Part shown: positions 14,932-24,894 of the stretch, piece by piece
Position numbering within the stretch: position 1 is the stretch's first letter
Layout of the letters: each line of letters starts with the position of its first letter
From: Solwaraspora sp. WMMD792
GTDB taxonomy: Bacteria; Actinomycetota; Actinomycetes; Mycobacteriales; Micromonosporaceae
DNA length: 64,000 nucleotides
Reading direction: 5' to 3'
Assembly: GCF_029626105.1 (NCBI RefSeq)
Contig: NZ_JARUBH010000009.1
Coordinates: 3,472,001-3,536,000, forward strand
The notes under the pieces: generated by a model
Seen by the model: only the letters and a program-made list of their open reading frames with translations
Database searches by the model: none
Told to the model about the DNA's origin: nothing
Translations under genes and position numbers: made by a program

Positions 14932-16524
14932 TCACCGGCGGGCACGGCGGGCGACGACGGCACCGCTCACCACCAGCACCAGCAGATTGAAGGCGAACGT
15001 GCCGACGTACGCCTGCCGGGCGGCCACGGCGGTCACCGCGCGGGCCTCGGCCTCGACCGCCGTGCGTGTCGTCGGCGGCGCGTCGGGGCAGCTGACGCGG
15101 GTGCCGGCGGTGAAGTCGGTCAAGCCCTCGTCGGCGCAGGCGGCGACGGCCGGCCGCGTGGCACCCTCGCCGTCGCCGTCGGCGGGCAGCGCCTGATCCA
15201 GGCTGGCCTGCGCCAACGCCGCGAAGATGATGGTGACGATCACGACGCTCAGCGACTGGGCGACCAGTTGCACGGTGGTGAACACGGCTGACGCCGTCGA
15301 GGCGATCTCTCGGCGGACGTTGCGCAGCAGCATCTCGTACAGCGGCGTGGTGACCAGAGCCTGGCCGGTGCCGAGCAGCAGCACCGGCAGGATGAGGGCG
15401 GCCAGCGTGATCTGTTCCCCGGTGGTGTGCACGACGGTGGCGAGTCCGGCGAGCGCGACGGCCATCACACCGCAGCCGAGGACGATCGTCCAATCGCCGA
15501 GGCGGCGTTTGATCGGGTTGATGAACTGCGAGGTCAGCACGAAGGTGACGCCGAACGGCAGCAGGCTCAGGCTGGCCTGCAACGCGGTGAATCCTGCGAC
15601 AACCTGCAGATACAGCGTGGTGAGCAGGAAGAATCCGGGCGGGCCGAGGAAGAACACCACGATGACGGTCAGGCCCAGCCGGAAGGTGCGGTCGCGGAAC
15701 AGGTCCGGCGAGAGGACCGGATCGTCGCCGCGGCGCAGGACGCGCCGTTCCACGGCCACGAAGACCACGGTGGCCACCGCGGAGAGGGCGAACCCGGCGA
15801 TGCTCCAGGCCGGCCAGCCGGCCTGACGGCCGAGAATCAGCGGGACGATGAGCAGGCCGAGAAGCACGGCCAGGGTCGCCATGCCGAGCAGGTCCGGCCG
15901 TGGGGCGGCGGGGCGGCGTGACTCGGTGAGCGTCAGCGCGGCGCCGGTGAGGGCGACGGCGGCGAGCGGCACGTTGATCAGGAAGATCGCGCGCCAGCCG
16001 AGCCCGGCGATGTCGGCGCTGAGCAGGAGGCCACCGAGCACGATGCCGCTGACCCAGGCCATTCCCATGGAGACGCCGAAGACGGCGAATGCGCGTTCCC
16101 GGGCCTGGCCGGCGAACATCGCGTGCAGCGAGCCGATCGCCTGTGGCATCAGCAGCGCGGCCGCCGCTCCCTGGACGACCCGGGCGCCGATGAGCACCCA
16201 GGCGTCGGTGGCGGTGCCGCACAGCAGGGACGCGACGGCGAAGCCGGTGACGCCGATCATGAAGATGCGTTTGCGGCCGTACAGGTCGCCGAGCCGGCCG
16301 CCGGTGATGACCGCGACGGCGTAGGCGGCGCCGTAGCTGACCGCGATCAGCTGCACCTGCGACAGGGTCGCGCCGAGGTCGGCCTGCACGCTCGGGATCG
16401 CGACGTTGACGATGAAGAAGTCCACCTGGGCCACGAATGTGCCGGTCAGCAGCACGGCGAGGCCCAGCCAGGCGCGTGTCGATGTCTGCTGCTGGGCGGT
16501 CGACCCGGTCTCTGCGGTGGTCAC
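14932..16524 (-). CDS. MFS drug/metabolite exporter, DHA2 family (530 aa)
   Basis: About 14 membrane helices are visible. Family motifs are QVDFFIVNVAIPSVQADLG near the start, GGRLGDLYGRKR between helices 2 and 3, and LIGARVVQGAAAALLMPQAIG. This is the 14-helix DHA2 proton-antiporter family that exports antibiotics. An extracellular loop near the C-terminus carries two Cys and a cluster of Ala/Asp. Its ATG overlaps the NRPS stop (ATGA), so it belongs to the methyltransferase-NRPS-exporter operon and most likely exports the NRPS product or gives self-resistance. A terminator-like repeat follows downstream. Confidence 0.92.
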   Translation of the reverse strand: MTTAETGSTAQQQTSTRAWLGLAVLLTGTFVAQVDFFIVNVAIPSVQADLGATLSQVQLIAVSYGAAYAVAVITGGRLGDLYGRKRIFMIGVTGFAVASLLCGTATDAWVLIGARVVQGAAAALLMPQAIGSLHAMFAGQARERAFAVFGVSMGMAWVSGIVLGGLLLSADIAGLGWRAIFLINVPLAAVALTGAALTLTESRRPAAPRPDLLGMATLAVLLGLLIVPLILGRQAGWPAWSIAGFALSAVATVVFVAVERRVLRRGDDPVLSPDLFRDRTFRLGLTVIVVFFLGPPGFFLLTTLYLQVVAGFTALQASLSLLPFGVTFVLTSQFINPIKRRLGDWTIVLGCGVMAVALAGLATVVHTTGEQITLAALILPVLLLGTGQALVTTPLYEMLLRNVRREIASTASAVFTTVQLVAQSLSVVIVTIIFAALAQASLDQALPADGDGEGATRPAVAACADEGLTDFTAGTRVSCPDAPPTTRTAVEAEARAVTAVAARQAYVGTFAFNLLVLVVSGAVVARRARR

Positions 16525-19500
16525 GGAGCTGGCTCCTCCTCGATGTTCAGCAGTTGGGCGACGCGGCGCAGCGCAGCGTCGCCGACCATGTCGAAGTGGT
16601 CGCCGGGGATCTCAACCACTTCGACGTCCCGTCCGGTGAGTTGCTGCCATGCCCGGACCTGCGCGCGTCGTACGTCCGGGGCACGGTCGGTGGCGGTGAC
16701 CAGCAGCAGCGGCAGGTCGGCGGGTTCCGGCCGGTACGCCTGGCCGAGCCGGACGTGGGCGCGGAACGTGTCGTAGGTGGCCCGCAGCTCCTGCTCGGCG
16801 ACCTCCGCATCGATCCATCCGAGACGTCGGGCGGCGCTCACCAGCTCGGGCCAGCTGCCCGGCGGTTCACCGGTGTCGACCGCGCCGGCCCGGCGGCGTA
16901 GCTGCAGCGTGAACTCCCGCAGCATGGCCTCCTCGTCGGTGATCACGTCGCCGGTCAGCGGCTCGGCGTCGAGCAGCACGACCCGCCGCACCGGCGTGCC
17001 GGCCGCGACGGACTGTCGCGCCATCTCGTAAGCCAGCAGCCCGCCGAACGACCAGCCCAGCAGGTCGACGGGGCCGAGCACGCCTGCGGTGCGCAGTTCG
17101 TCGAGGTACGCGGCCGCCATCTCGGTCAGCGACCGGTGCCCGCCCGGCGGCACGGGGTCGGCCTGCACGCCCCAGACCGGCTGGTCCGGCCCGCAGAAGC
17201 CGGTCAGCGGCGCGTACGGCAGTACCGTGCCGTCCGAGGTGTGTACGCAGATCAGCGGCGTACGACCGTCGCCGGCCTGCAGCTGGATCAGATGCCGACG
17301 GGTGTCCTGCTCGGCGGTGAGCGCCCGGGCGATGTCGCGGACGGTCGGGGCCTGGAAGAGCAGCGGCAGCCGGATGTGGTGGCCGGTCTCGCGGCGGATC
17401 ACCGACGCCAGACGCATGGCGTTGAGCGAGTGGCCGCCGTGTTCGAAGAACGAGTCGGTGACGCCGATCTGCTCGGTGCCCAGCACCCGTCGCCACAGCG
17501 GCAGCAGCTCAGCTTCCAGTGGCGTGGCCGGCTCGGTGACGGTGTGGGCGGGTCCGTCGTCCGCCTGCGCCCGCAGCCGCCGGCGGTCGACCTTGCCGTT
17601 GTGGGTCAACGGCAGGCTGTCCAGCACGGTGGTCACGCTGGGCACCATGTAGCCGGGCAGGGTGCGGCGCAGGTGCTCGCCGACCGTGCTGGCGGACCCG
17701 ACGGCGCCGGTGACGAAGGCAGTCAGCCGGCGGCCGGTGCCGGTGCCGGTGACGACCACGGCCGCGTCGGCGACTGCGGGGATCTGCCGCAGTGCCGCCT
17801 CGATCTCGCCGAGTTCGATGCGGAATCCACGGATCTTGACCTGGTCGTCGACCCGGCCGACGAAGTCGATCTGCCCGTCGGCGCGCTGGCGTACGCGGTC
17901 ACCGGTCCGGTAGAGCCGCCCGCCGGGTGGGCCGAACGGGTCGGGCAGGAAACGGTCGCGGGTCAGCTCGTCCTGGTTCAGGTAGCCGCGGGCGACCTGT
18001 ACTCCGCCGACGTAGAGCTCGCCCTCGACGCCGGGCGGCACCGGCCGGTGCCGGTCGTCCAATATGTACGCGGTGGTGCCCGGCACCGGTCGCCCGATCG
18101 GCGGCTGCCGGTCGTACGGGTCGTCCGGCTGCACGACGGCGACCGTCGACAGGATCGTGTTCTCCGTCGGGCCGTACCCGTTGATCAGTGTGAAGCCGCA
18201 CCCGCCCAGCGCGGGCTGCCGATGCAGCCGGTCCCCGCCGGTGATGACGGTCCGCAGGGCCAGGCCGTCGGGCACCGGCTCGGCCAGCATCGTCTCGACC
18301 AGCGGGGTGACCAGGAAGCTCACGGTCGCGGCGATGTCCCGCAGCCAGTTCCACATGCCGGCCGGGTCGGTCAGGACAGCGGCGGGGGCGAAGTGCAGCG
18401 TCGCGCCGGCGGCGAGGCACGGCCACAGCTCCATCACGCAGGCGTCGAAGCCGGCGTTGACTGTCTGCGTGCACTGGTCCTGCGGCCCGAGTCCGTACGC
18501 CTCGGTGAACCAGGCCACGAAGTTGTCGAGCGCGGCGTGCTCGACCAGCACGCCCTTCGGCTGCCCGGTCGAGCCGGACGTGTAGATGACGTAGGCCAAG
18601 TCGGCCGGCTCAATGTCCCGCTTTCGGGCCGGCGCCTCCGGTCCCCCGGGTGACTGCGGTCCGTCGATGACCAGGGTGGCGACGTCGTCCGGTACCAGGT
18701 CGGCCGTGGCCGTGGTGACCAGCGCAGCGGCGGCGCCGCTGTCGCGGAGCATGAACCGGATGCGCTCCGCCGGGGTGCCGGCGTCGATCGGCAGGTACGC
18801 CGCGCCGGTCTTTATCACCGCCAGGCAGGCGGCCACGAACATCGGGGTGCGACCGGTCAGCACGGCGACGATCGTCTCCGCGCCGATGCCCTGCTCGATG
18901 AGTTGGCCGGCCCAACGGTCGGACAGCGCGTCGAGGTCGGCGTAGGTGAGCGTCGTGTCGTCGTCGCGGGCGGCGACGGAGTCCGGGCGCTCCTGGGCGT
19001 GCCGGCGTACGGCTGCTTCGACGGGCAGTGGGCGTCGCGGCTGCGCCGGGCCGGCGCCGGCGCGTAGCAGCTCGGCGGTCTGGGCGTCGTCGAGCAGCTG
19101 GTAGTCGCCGAGCGGCCGGCCGGCGTCGCGCACGACCTGGCGCAGCAGCCGTACGAAGTGCCGGGCCATGCCCTGGACCTGGTCCTCGTCCCACAGGTCC
19201 GCGTCGTACTCCCACCAGCCGCCGAGCGCCTCGTCGGCGGTGATCAGGCTGACCGTGAGGTCGTACTTCGCGGTACGCCACTGCACGTCCAGGCGTTCGG
19301 CCTGCACCCCGGCGAGCCGGAGCTGCTGTGCCTCCGGCGGCTCCGAGGTGAACAGCACCTGCACCAGCGGCGAGTATCCGGGATCGCGTGGCACGCCGAG
19401 CTCCCGGACGATGTCCTCGAACGACATCCGGTGGTGCTCGAACGCCTCCAGGCAGGTTTCCCGTACGGTGGCGAGGAAGTCGGCGAACGTGGGGTCACCG

Positions 19501-22500
19501 GCGAGCCGGGTGTAGAGCGGCAGGTTGCCGGTGAACATGCCGACGACCTGGCTGCCTCTGTCCTCGTCCTCGGGGCGTTGCACGAAGGCGGTGCCCACGC
19601 CGATCCCCGGCGAGTCGGCGCTGTTGACGTAGCGCAGCAGCAACGTCTTGAAGACCGCCAGCAGGACGATGAACCGCGTCGCGCCGTGGCGGCGGGCGAA
19701 CTCGCCGACCCGCTGCCACTCCGGGCCGTCGAACGACACCGGCACCCGGCGGCCGCGGTACGCCTTGCGGGCCGGCCGGGGCCGTTCGGTGGGCAGCGGC
19801 AGCAGCGCCGGCGCGCCGTCGAGCGTGTGGCGCCAGTAGGCCACGTCCGCCGGGTCGGGGCCGGGTCCGGCCGGGTCCGGCAGCACGTCGATGAAGTGTG
19901 CCGGCGGTGCCGGGGTGGGCGCGCGGGCGGCCAGGACTCCGGCGTACTCGGCGGAGATGTCGCGCAGCACGGCGGCCAGCGACGACCCGTCGACCATCGC
20001 GTGGTGCACGAGCAGCCCGAACGCCCACTCGCCAGGGCCGAGCCCGATGAGCACCGCGCGCAGCACCAGCCCGGTTTCGAGGTCGAGGGTCTGCGCGGCG
20101 AACTCCTCCAGCGCGGCCCGCAGGCCGTCGGGTCCGGCAGTGGCCGGCAGCCGCCGCTGGGTGAACGACGCCGCCACGTCGGTGCGCACCCGCTGCGTCG
20201 GCGTGCCGTCCACATCGGTCACGGCGGTACGCAGCGCCTCGTGCCGGTCGACGACGCGCTGCACGGCGGCGCGCAGCATGGCCGGGTCGAGGTCACCGGC
20301 GAGTCGCCACGCCTTGCAGATGTTGTAGAGCGTACGCACACCGCTGATCTGTTCGTGGAGGTAGATGCCGCGCTGGTGGGTGCTCAGCGGCGCGGTCCGC
20401 GACTCGGCGGGCCGGTCCTCACGCCGGTACCCCAGGGCACGGGCCAGTGCCGTCGTGGCCGGTGACAGCGTCGCGGGGTCGAACGCGTGCCGCCAGCGCT
20501 CGGCGGCGGTGGCGTCGACGCCGCGGTCCGGGTCGAACGTCGGGTCGCCGTGCATGCGCGACTGCGGGTGCAAACCGCTGGTCATCCGGCCGTCGGCGCC
20601 GACGGCCGGGTCCAGCATGGCCGGTTCGAGGGGTACGCCGAGGAAGCCGGCGAGCCGGGTCAGCACCTCCTGCGGGTCGGCGACGAGGTCCTCGTAGCGG
20701 ATGAGGATGCGGCGGTCGGCCGGCACGTCGGCGAGTGCGGCGGTGACGTTGTCGTTGGCGGTCAGCCAGGTCAGCTCGGCCAGCTCACGCGGGGTGAACG
20801 CGTGTGGGTGGCGGAACACCTGCTCCATCCGGGCCCGCAGGAACGAGTCGATCATGCCGCCCGGATGCCGGACGAGGTGGATGTAGTACGGCTGGTCGAA
20901 GAGCGTCTCGGCGCGGCGGATCGCTGCGGCGTCCACGGCGTAGGTGGAGGTCTTGTCGACCAGCAGCCTGCCCCGCGCGCTGGACTGCAGGTAGTCGTAG
21001 GTGTCCCGGACCGGCCGGTCGGCCAGCTCGGCGAGGCGTTCGGCCGCCTGGGCGGCGGTGCCGCCGTCGAGGTCCATGGCGGCGCGTAGCAGACCCTCCG
21101 TGGCGTACCGGTGGCTGCCGCCGAGCGCGGCCGCGCGCTGGGCCATCGTGTCGAAACCGAGCAGCTCCAGCTCCGGCGGGGCGAAGAGCCGGCTGCTGCC
21201 GGCCAACAGCACGCGCAGCAGGGTGGACCCGGACCGTGGGGCGGACAGGATGAAGGCCGCGCGGGGCAGCTTCGGACCGGCGGCCGGCGCCGGCTCGACG
21301 CCGGTGACGATGGCGCGGAACCGTCGCAGATCGGCACCGGTGATCGCCGTGTCGGGGCGGCGGCTGGCGGTGGTCTGCGGCGCGCCGGTGAGGTGGGTCG
21401 CCAACGCCGGGTACTGCGTGGCCAGGTAGGTGCAGAAGGCGCGCAGGGTCGGAGCGTCGAACAGGGCGCGGACGTAGAGCACGTCGCCGGCGGGGTTCAT
21501 CCGCTGGAGGCGGTTGATCAGCTCGCCCGCGCGCAGGGACGAGCCGCCGATGCCGAAGAAGTCGTCGTCCACGTCGACCGTGTCGACGGCCAGCACGTCG
21601 GCCCAGATCGCGGCCATCGCGGTGCGCAGAGCCTCGCCGTGGGGGCGCGCATCGGATCGCGCGGCGAGGTGCGCCGCCGACCTCTCGGCCTCCGTCGAGG
21701 GCCGCCCTTGCGCCGGGGACGCGGTGACTGGGGGTTCCGCCTGCGCCGGGGACGCGGTGGTCAGCGGCGTACGGCGCAGTGCCGGACGGTCGATCTTGCC
21801 GTTGGGCAGCAGCGGCAGGCTTGCGCTGAGGGTCAGGCGGGACGGCACCAGGTACGGCGGCAGGACCCGCGCCAGCCGAACCCGGATGTCGGCGACCGTG
21901 ACGGTGTCGTCGGCGGGCACGACCCAGGCGGCCAGCTCCTTCGCGCCGTCCGGCCCGGCCACGGCGGCGACCACCGCGCGTTCGACGCCGGACAGCCCGG
22001 CGAGCGCCGCCTCCACCTCCCCGGGCTCCACCCGGAATCCAGCGATCTTGATCTGCTGGTCGTCCCGGCCGAGGATTTCCAGTCGGCCGTCCGGCAGCCG
22101 GCGGGCCAGGTCACCGGTTCGGTAGAGCCGGCGGCCGGCCGCGTCGACGGGAAACCGCTCCGCGGTCAGTTCGGGGCGGTTCCAGTACCCGCGGGCGAGC
22201 CCGGCGCCGCCGATGCACAGCTCGCCGACCCAGCCGACCGGGACCGGCCGGAGGTGGGCGTCGGTGACGTAGACGCTCTGGTTCGGCAGCGGGCGGCCGA
22301 TCGTCGGGCGGTCGGCGTCCTGGATCCCGATACGCGCCGCCGTCGACCAGACCGTCGTTTCTGTCGGTCCGTACATGTTCCACACCGCACGCGACCGTGC
22401 CACCAGCCGACGGGCCAGCGCCGGCGGCATGGGCTCGCCGCCGCAGAGCGCGATCAGCGGCGGCAGGTCGGGGGTCGCGGCCAGCAGCATCTGCCAGGTC

Positions 22501-23738
22501 GTCGGGGTGGCCTGCATGACGCCGGCCCCGCTGCGGCGCAGCAGCTGCCCGAGCCGGGCGCCATCGCGCACGTCGTCCGGTCCGGCGATGACCACCCGTC
22601 CGCCGGTCAGCAGAGGCGCCAGCAGTTCGAGCGTGGCGATGTCGAAGGACAGCGAGGTCACCGACAGCAGCGCGTCGGCCGGGCCGAGGCCGATCAGGTC
22701 CGCGGCCCCGTACAGCAGGTTGAGCAGCGCCGAGTGCGGCACGTCGACGCCCTTCGGCGTGCCCGTCGACCCGGAGGTGTAGATCAGGTACGCGGTGCCG
22801 CCCGGGGCGGCGTCGCACTCGTGGCCCGCCGCCGGGTCGCGGTCCGGTTCGCGGTCCGGTTCGCTGTGCAGCAGATCGTGGTGGAGAGGCAGCAGCACCC
22901 GGCCGGCGTGCAGCCCGGCGGGCGGGGTGGCGGCCTCGGCGTCGGTGAGCACGATCATGGCGCCGCTGTCGGTGAGCATGAACTCCAGGCGCCGGTGGGG
23001 GTAGGCGGGGTCGAGGGGCAGCCAGGCCGCGCCGGCCCTCCAGACCGCCAACATGGCCACCACCTGCAGCATCCCGCGTTGCAGGTGTACGCCGACGATG
23101 TCGCCGGGTCCCGCGCCGGTACGGCGCAGCCGGGCCGCGAGCCGGTGGGCGGCGGCGTCGAGCTGCCGGTAGGTCAGCGTCTCGTCGCCGCAGATCAGCG
23201 CGACGGAGGCCGGTGTGCGCCGCGCCTGCGCCGCGATCAGGTGCGACGCCGTGGTACCGCTCGGGTACGGGCGCGCCGTGTCGTTCCACCTGTCCTCGAT
23301 GAGCGCGCGTTCGTCGTCGTCGAGCAGGCTCAGCGAGTCGATCGGGGCGTCGGGGCTCGTCGCGCAGCCGCGCATCAGCACCGGCAGCCGCCCCAGCCAG
23401 CCCGGCACCGGCCCGCTCGTGCCGGCGGTGGCGTACAGCAGGTCGCCGTCGTCATGCACCTCGACGACGATCGGCACCGCGTCGTCGTCGGCGGCGATGC
23501 GCGTGCCGCGCTGTGCCAGCAGCGCCCGCGGCGAGGGCGCGCCGGTCAACCGGTAGCGGTGCTGATGGGTCAGGCCACCGGTGATGACGGTCGCCTCGAC
23601 CGTGGTCGTCTCGGTGCCCTGCTCGGTGCGGACCGCGATGGCGGCGACGGCGCCGAGCACGCATTCGACGGGGCAGCCGGTGTGGTGGCTGAGGCCGGCC
23701 GTTGCGGCGATGTCGGTGCGTGGGACGGCGACGCTCAT
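16521..23738 (-). CDS. Two-module NRPS with internal sulfotransferase domain (2405 aa)
   Basis: The ATG at 23738 overlaps the methyltransferase stop (ATGA). Approximate order by residue: degenerate condensation-like N-terminus 1-150; A1 160-650 ([19 protein letters not shown]); T1 with GIGGSSL near 729-735; sulfotransferase 825-1100 ([17 protein letters not shown] phosphosulfate loop; [12 protein letters not shown]); C 1116-1560 with HHAMVDG at 1245-1251; A2 ~1590-2080 ([11 protein letters not shown]); T2 with EHGGHSL; thioesterase with GWSFGG, DAEP and GDHFDMV. By eye the A1 pocket reads D-I-L-Q-L-G-M-V-W-K, close to the known glycine code. A2 reads D-A-M-L-I-G-G-I-L-K, which I cannot assign. 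A PAPS-dependent sulfotransferase between T1 and C should act on the first tethered building block. The product is probably a small modified dipeptide-like molecule. All core motifs are intact. Confidence 0.93.
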   Translation of the reverse strand: MSVAVPRTDIAATAGLSHHTGCPVECVLGAVAAIAVRTEQGTETTTVEATVITGGLTHQHRYRLTGAPSPRALLAQRGTRIAADDDAVPIVVEVHDDGDLLYATAGTSGPVPGWLGRLPVLMRGCATSPDAPIDSLSLLDDDERALIEDRWNDTARPYPSGTTASHLIAAQARRTPASVALICGDETLTYRQLDAAAHRLAARLRRTGAGPGDIVGVHLQRGMLQVVAMLAVWRAGAAWLPLDPAYPHRRLEFMLTDSGAMIVLTDAEAATPPAGLHAGRVLLPLHHDLLHSEPDREPDRDPAAGHECDAAPGGTAYLIYTSGSTGTPKGVDVPHSALLNLLYGAADLIGLGPADALLSVTSLSFDIATLELLAPLLTGGRVVIAGPDDVRDGARLGQLLRRSGAGVMQATPTTWQMLLAATPDLPPLIALCGGEPMPPALARRLVARSRAVWNMYGPTETTVWSTAARIGIQDADRPTIGRPLPNQSVYVTDAHLRPVPVGWVGELCIGGAGLARGYWNRPELTAERFPVDAAGRRLYRTGDLARRLPDGRLEILGRDDQQIKIAGFRVEPGEVEAALAGLSGVERAVVAAVAGPDGAKELAAWVVPADDTVTVADIRVRLARVLPPYLVPSRLTLSASLPLLPNGKIDRPALRRTPLTTASPAQAEPPVTASPAQGRPSTEAERSAAHLAARSDARPHGEALRTAMAAIWADVLAVDTVDVDDDFFGIGGSSLRAGELINRLQRMNPAGDVLYVRALFDAPTLRAFCTYLATQYPALATHLTGAPQTTASRRPDTAITGADLRRFRAIVTGVEPAPAAGPKLPRAAFILSAPRSGSTLLRVLLAGSSRLFAPPELELLGFDTMAQRAAALGGSHRYATEGLLRAAMDLDGGTAAQAAERLAELADRPVRDTYDYLQSSARGRLLVDKTSTYAVDAAAIRRAETLFDQPYYIHLVRHPGGMIDSFLRARMEQVFRHPHAFTPRELAELTWLTANDNVTAALADVPADRRILIRYEDLVADPQEVLTRLAGFLGVPLEPAMLDPAVGADGRMTSGLHPQSRMHGDPTFDPDRGVDATAAERWRHAFDPATLSPATTALARALGYRREDRPAESRTAPLSTHQRGIYLHEQISGVRTLYNICKAWRLAGDLDPAMLRAAVQRVVDRHEALRTAVTDVDGTPTQRVRTDVAASFTQRRLPATAGPDGLRAALEEFAAQTLDLETGLVLRAVLIGLGPGEWAFGLLVHHAMVDGSSLAAVLRDISAEYAGVLAARAPTPAPPAHFIDVLPDPAGPGPDPADVAYWRHTLDGAPALLPLPTERPRPARKAYRGRRVPVSFDGPEWQRVGEFARRHGATRFIVLLAVFKTLLLRYVNSADSPGIGVGTAFVQRPEDEDRGSQVVGMFTGNLPLYTRLAGDPTFADFLATVRETCLEAFEHHRMSFEDIVRELGVPRDPGYSPLVQVLFTSEPPEAQQLRLAGVQAERLDVQWRTAKYDLTVSLITADEALGGWWEYDADLWDEDQVQGMARHFVRLLRQVVRDAGRPLGDYQLLDDAQTAELLRAGAGPAQPRRPLPVEAAVRRHAQERPDSVAARDDDTTLTYADLDALSDRWAGQLIEQGIGAETIVAVLTGRTPMFVAACLAVIKTGAAYLPIDAGTPAERIRFMLRDSGAAAALVTTATADLVPDDVATLVIDGPQSPGGPEAPARKRDIEPADLAYVIYTSGSTGQPKGVLVEHAALDNFVAWFTEAYGLGPQDQCTQTVNAGFDACVMELWPCLAAGATLHFAPAAVLTDPAGMWNWLRDIAATVSFLVTPLVETMLAEPVPDGLALRTVITGGDRLHRQPALGGCGFTLINGYGPTENTILSTVAVVQPDDPYDRQPPIGRPVPGTTAYILDDRHRPVPPGVEGELYVGGVQVARGYLNQDELTRDRFLPDPFGPPGGRLYRTGDRVRQRADGQIDFVGRVDDQVKIRGFRIELGEIEAALRQIPAVADAAVVVTGTGTGRRLTAFVTGAVGSASTVGEHLRRTLPGYMVPSVTTVLDSLPLTHNGKVDRRRLRAQADDGPAHTVTEPATPLEAELLPLWRRVLGTEQIGVTDSFFEHGGHSLNAMRLASVIRRETGHHIRLPLLFQAPTVRDIARALTAEQDTRRHLIQLQAGDGRTPLICVHTSDGTVLPYAPLTGFCGPDQPVWGVQADPVPPGGHRSLTEMAAAYLDELRTAGVLGPVDLLGWSFGGLLAYEMARQSVAAGTPVRRVVLLDAEPLTGDVITDEEAMLREFTLQLRRRAGAVDTGEPPGSWPELVSAARRLGWIDAEVAEQELRATYDTFRAHVRLGQAYRPEPADLPLLLVTATDRAPDVRRAQVRAWQQLTGRDVEVVEIPGDHFDMVGDAALRRVAQLLNIEEEPAP

Positions 23739-24700
23739 CCGCGCTCGACCTGGGCCGGCACGGTGTTGGTGGCTCGCCACTGCTCACCGGTACGCGCCAC
23801 GATGGTGTCGCCGGTCGAGACCGCCAGCGGCGCCGCCAGGGGGCTGTACGTCTCGGTGGTCCAGACCGGCTGTCCGTCGTAGAGCAGCTCCTGCGTCCAC
23901 AGCAGGCCCGACACCCGCCCTGGTACCGCTGCCCGCAGTCGCGTCTCGCCGGGGAAGCCGATGAACGACGGTGCCGAGTAGTCGATCATGTGGAAGGTGT
24001 CGGTCTCGCTGAGCAGCCGCACGTGACGTCGGTCGAAGCGGACCGATGCCATCGAGGTGGGTGGCCGCCAGGCCGTCGCGGCCGGGTCGGTGGGCCGGCT
24101 CCGCTTGATCGGCAGCTCCTGCTTGGTGCGGTCGATCAACGGCTGGTAGTCCAACCCGTACACGCTGCGGAGCACGTCAGCGGAGGCGTCCAGGTCGGCC
24201 CGCTCGGTGAACAGGTCCCAGTCCAGCCGCTCGCACGCGGCGACGCTGTAGCGCACCGCTCCCGGCACGATGCGGCACTCGGGCACGCAGAAGCGGTCCC
24301 GCAGCTCGAACACCATGCGGGAGCGGGCCTCGTCGATCAACGGATGGTTGGTGTAGATGAAGGCCAGCAGCAGGTCGAACCGAGCCTCGAGGACGGCCGG
24401 CGGCAGGTCCAGGTCCATCAGGTCTGCCTGCAGGAAGGTCATCCGATCGGCCAGGCCGTTCTTCTCCGCCACCGCCTGGGCCAACTCCAGGTGCTGGCGG
24501 TCGACGCCCACCGCGCTGACCGCCCCGGCCCGCAGGGCGACGAACGACAGCAGGCCACTGCCGGTTCCGGCATCGAGGACACGGTCGCCGGGGCGGGTGG
24601 CCGCCCGCACCGCGCGCTGCACGTTGTGACCACGGTCGAGACTCAGCAGCAGGCGCAGGTGCAGATCGGTGGTGAACGGTACGTCGACAAGGCGGCTCAT
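23735..24700 (-). CDS. SAM-dependent methyltransferase, PRMT-like (321 aa)
   Basis: Motif I of class I methyltransferases is clear (RVLDAGTGSGLLSFVALRAG), followed by the acidic SAM ligand (AVGVDRQHLELA) and post-motif regions (MTFLQADLMDLDLPP). The two-part layout, a Rossmann domain then a ~150-residue beta-rich domain (RFDRRHVRLLSETDTFHMID and later), resembles protein-arginine methyltransferases and their small-molecule relatives in natural-product clusters. It is first in the operon and overlaps the NRPS start, so it probably methylates the NRPS product or a precursor. The divergent SARP gene starts 195 bp away. The substrate is unknown. Confidence 0.85.
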   Translation of the reverse strand: MSRLVDVPFTTDLHLRLLLSLDRGHNVQRAVRAATRPGDRVLDAGTGSGLLSFVALRAGAVSAVGVDRQHLELAQAVAEKNGLADRMTFLQADLMDLDLPPAVLEARFDLLLAFIYTNHPLIDEARSRMVFELRDRFCVPECRIVPGAVRYSVAACERLDWDLFTERADLDASADVLRSVYGLDYQPLIDRTKQELPIKRSRPTDPAATAWRPPTSMASVRFDRRHVRLLSETDTFHMIDYSAPSFIGFPGETRLRAAVPGRVSGLLWTQELLYDGQPVWTTETYSPLAAPLAVSTGDTIVARTGEQWRATNTVPAQVERG

Positions 24701-24894
24701 TGGCCCTCCGTGGGCTCGGATCTGAACACGGAGACGCGAAGCCGCACCGCAGCCGCCGGTCCTCCGTGCAGGACCGTTTCAGCATCGACGGCGGTAACAT
24801 CGACGCTACACTGTTATGTCACAGGCCTGAGCATTGACTCGTTCACAGAGGACGGATACCGTGTCGCCGCTTTGGCGCTTCGGGGGGATGCCAA
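24701..24894. promoter_or_regulatory. Bidirectional promoter region of the NRPS cluster
   Basis: 194 bp lie between the methyltransferase operon and the SARP gene. It includes a locally AT-richer segment (CACTGTTATGTCACAGG, about 24809-24825) and a G-run (GGGGGG, about 24882) that serves as ribosome site for the SARP GTG. SARP proteins bind direct repeats in such intergenic regions, but I could not define the repeats with confidence. Confidence 0.45.

Noticed and set aside
21111-23882. A 923-codon rightward open frame, and several similar ones over 16-24 kb
   Set aside because: These lie opposite the NRPS gene, which carries complete A, T, C, ST and TE motifs. They are products of high GC.
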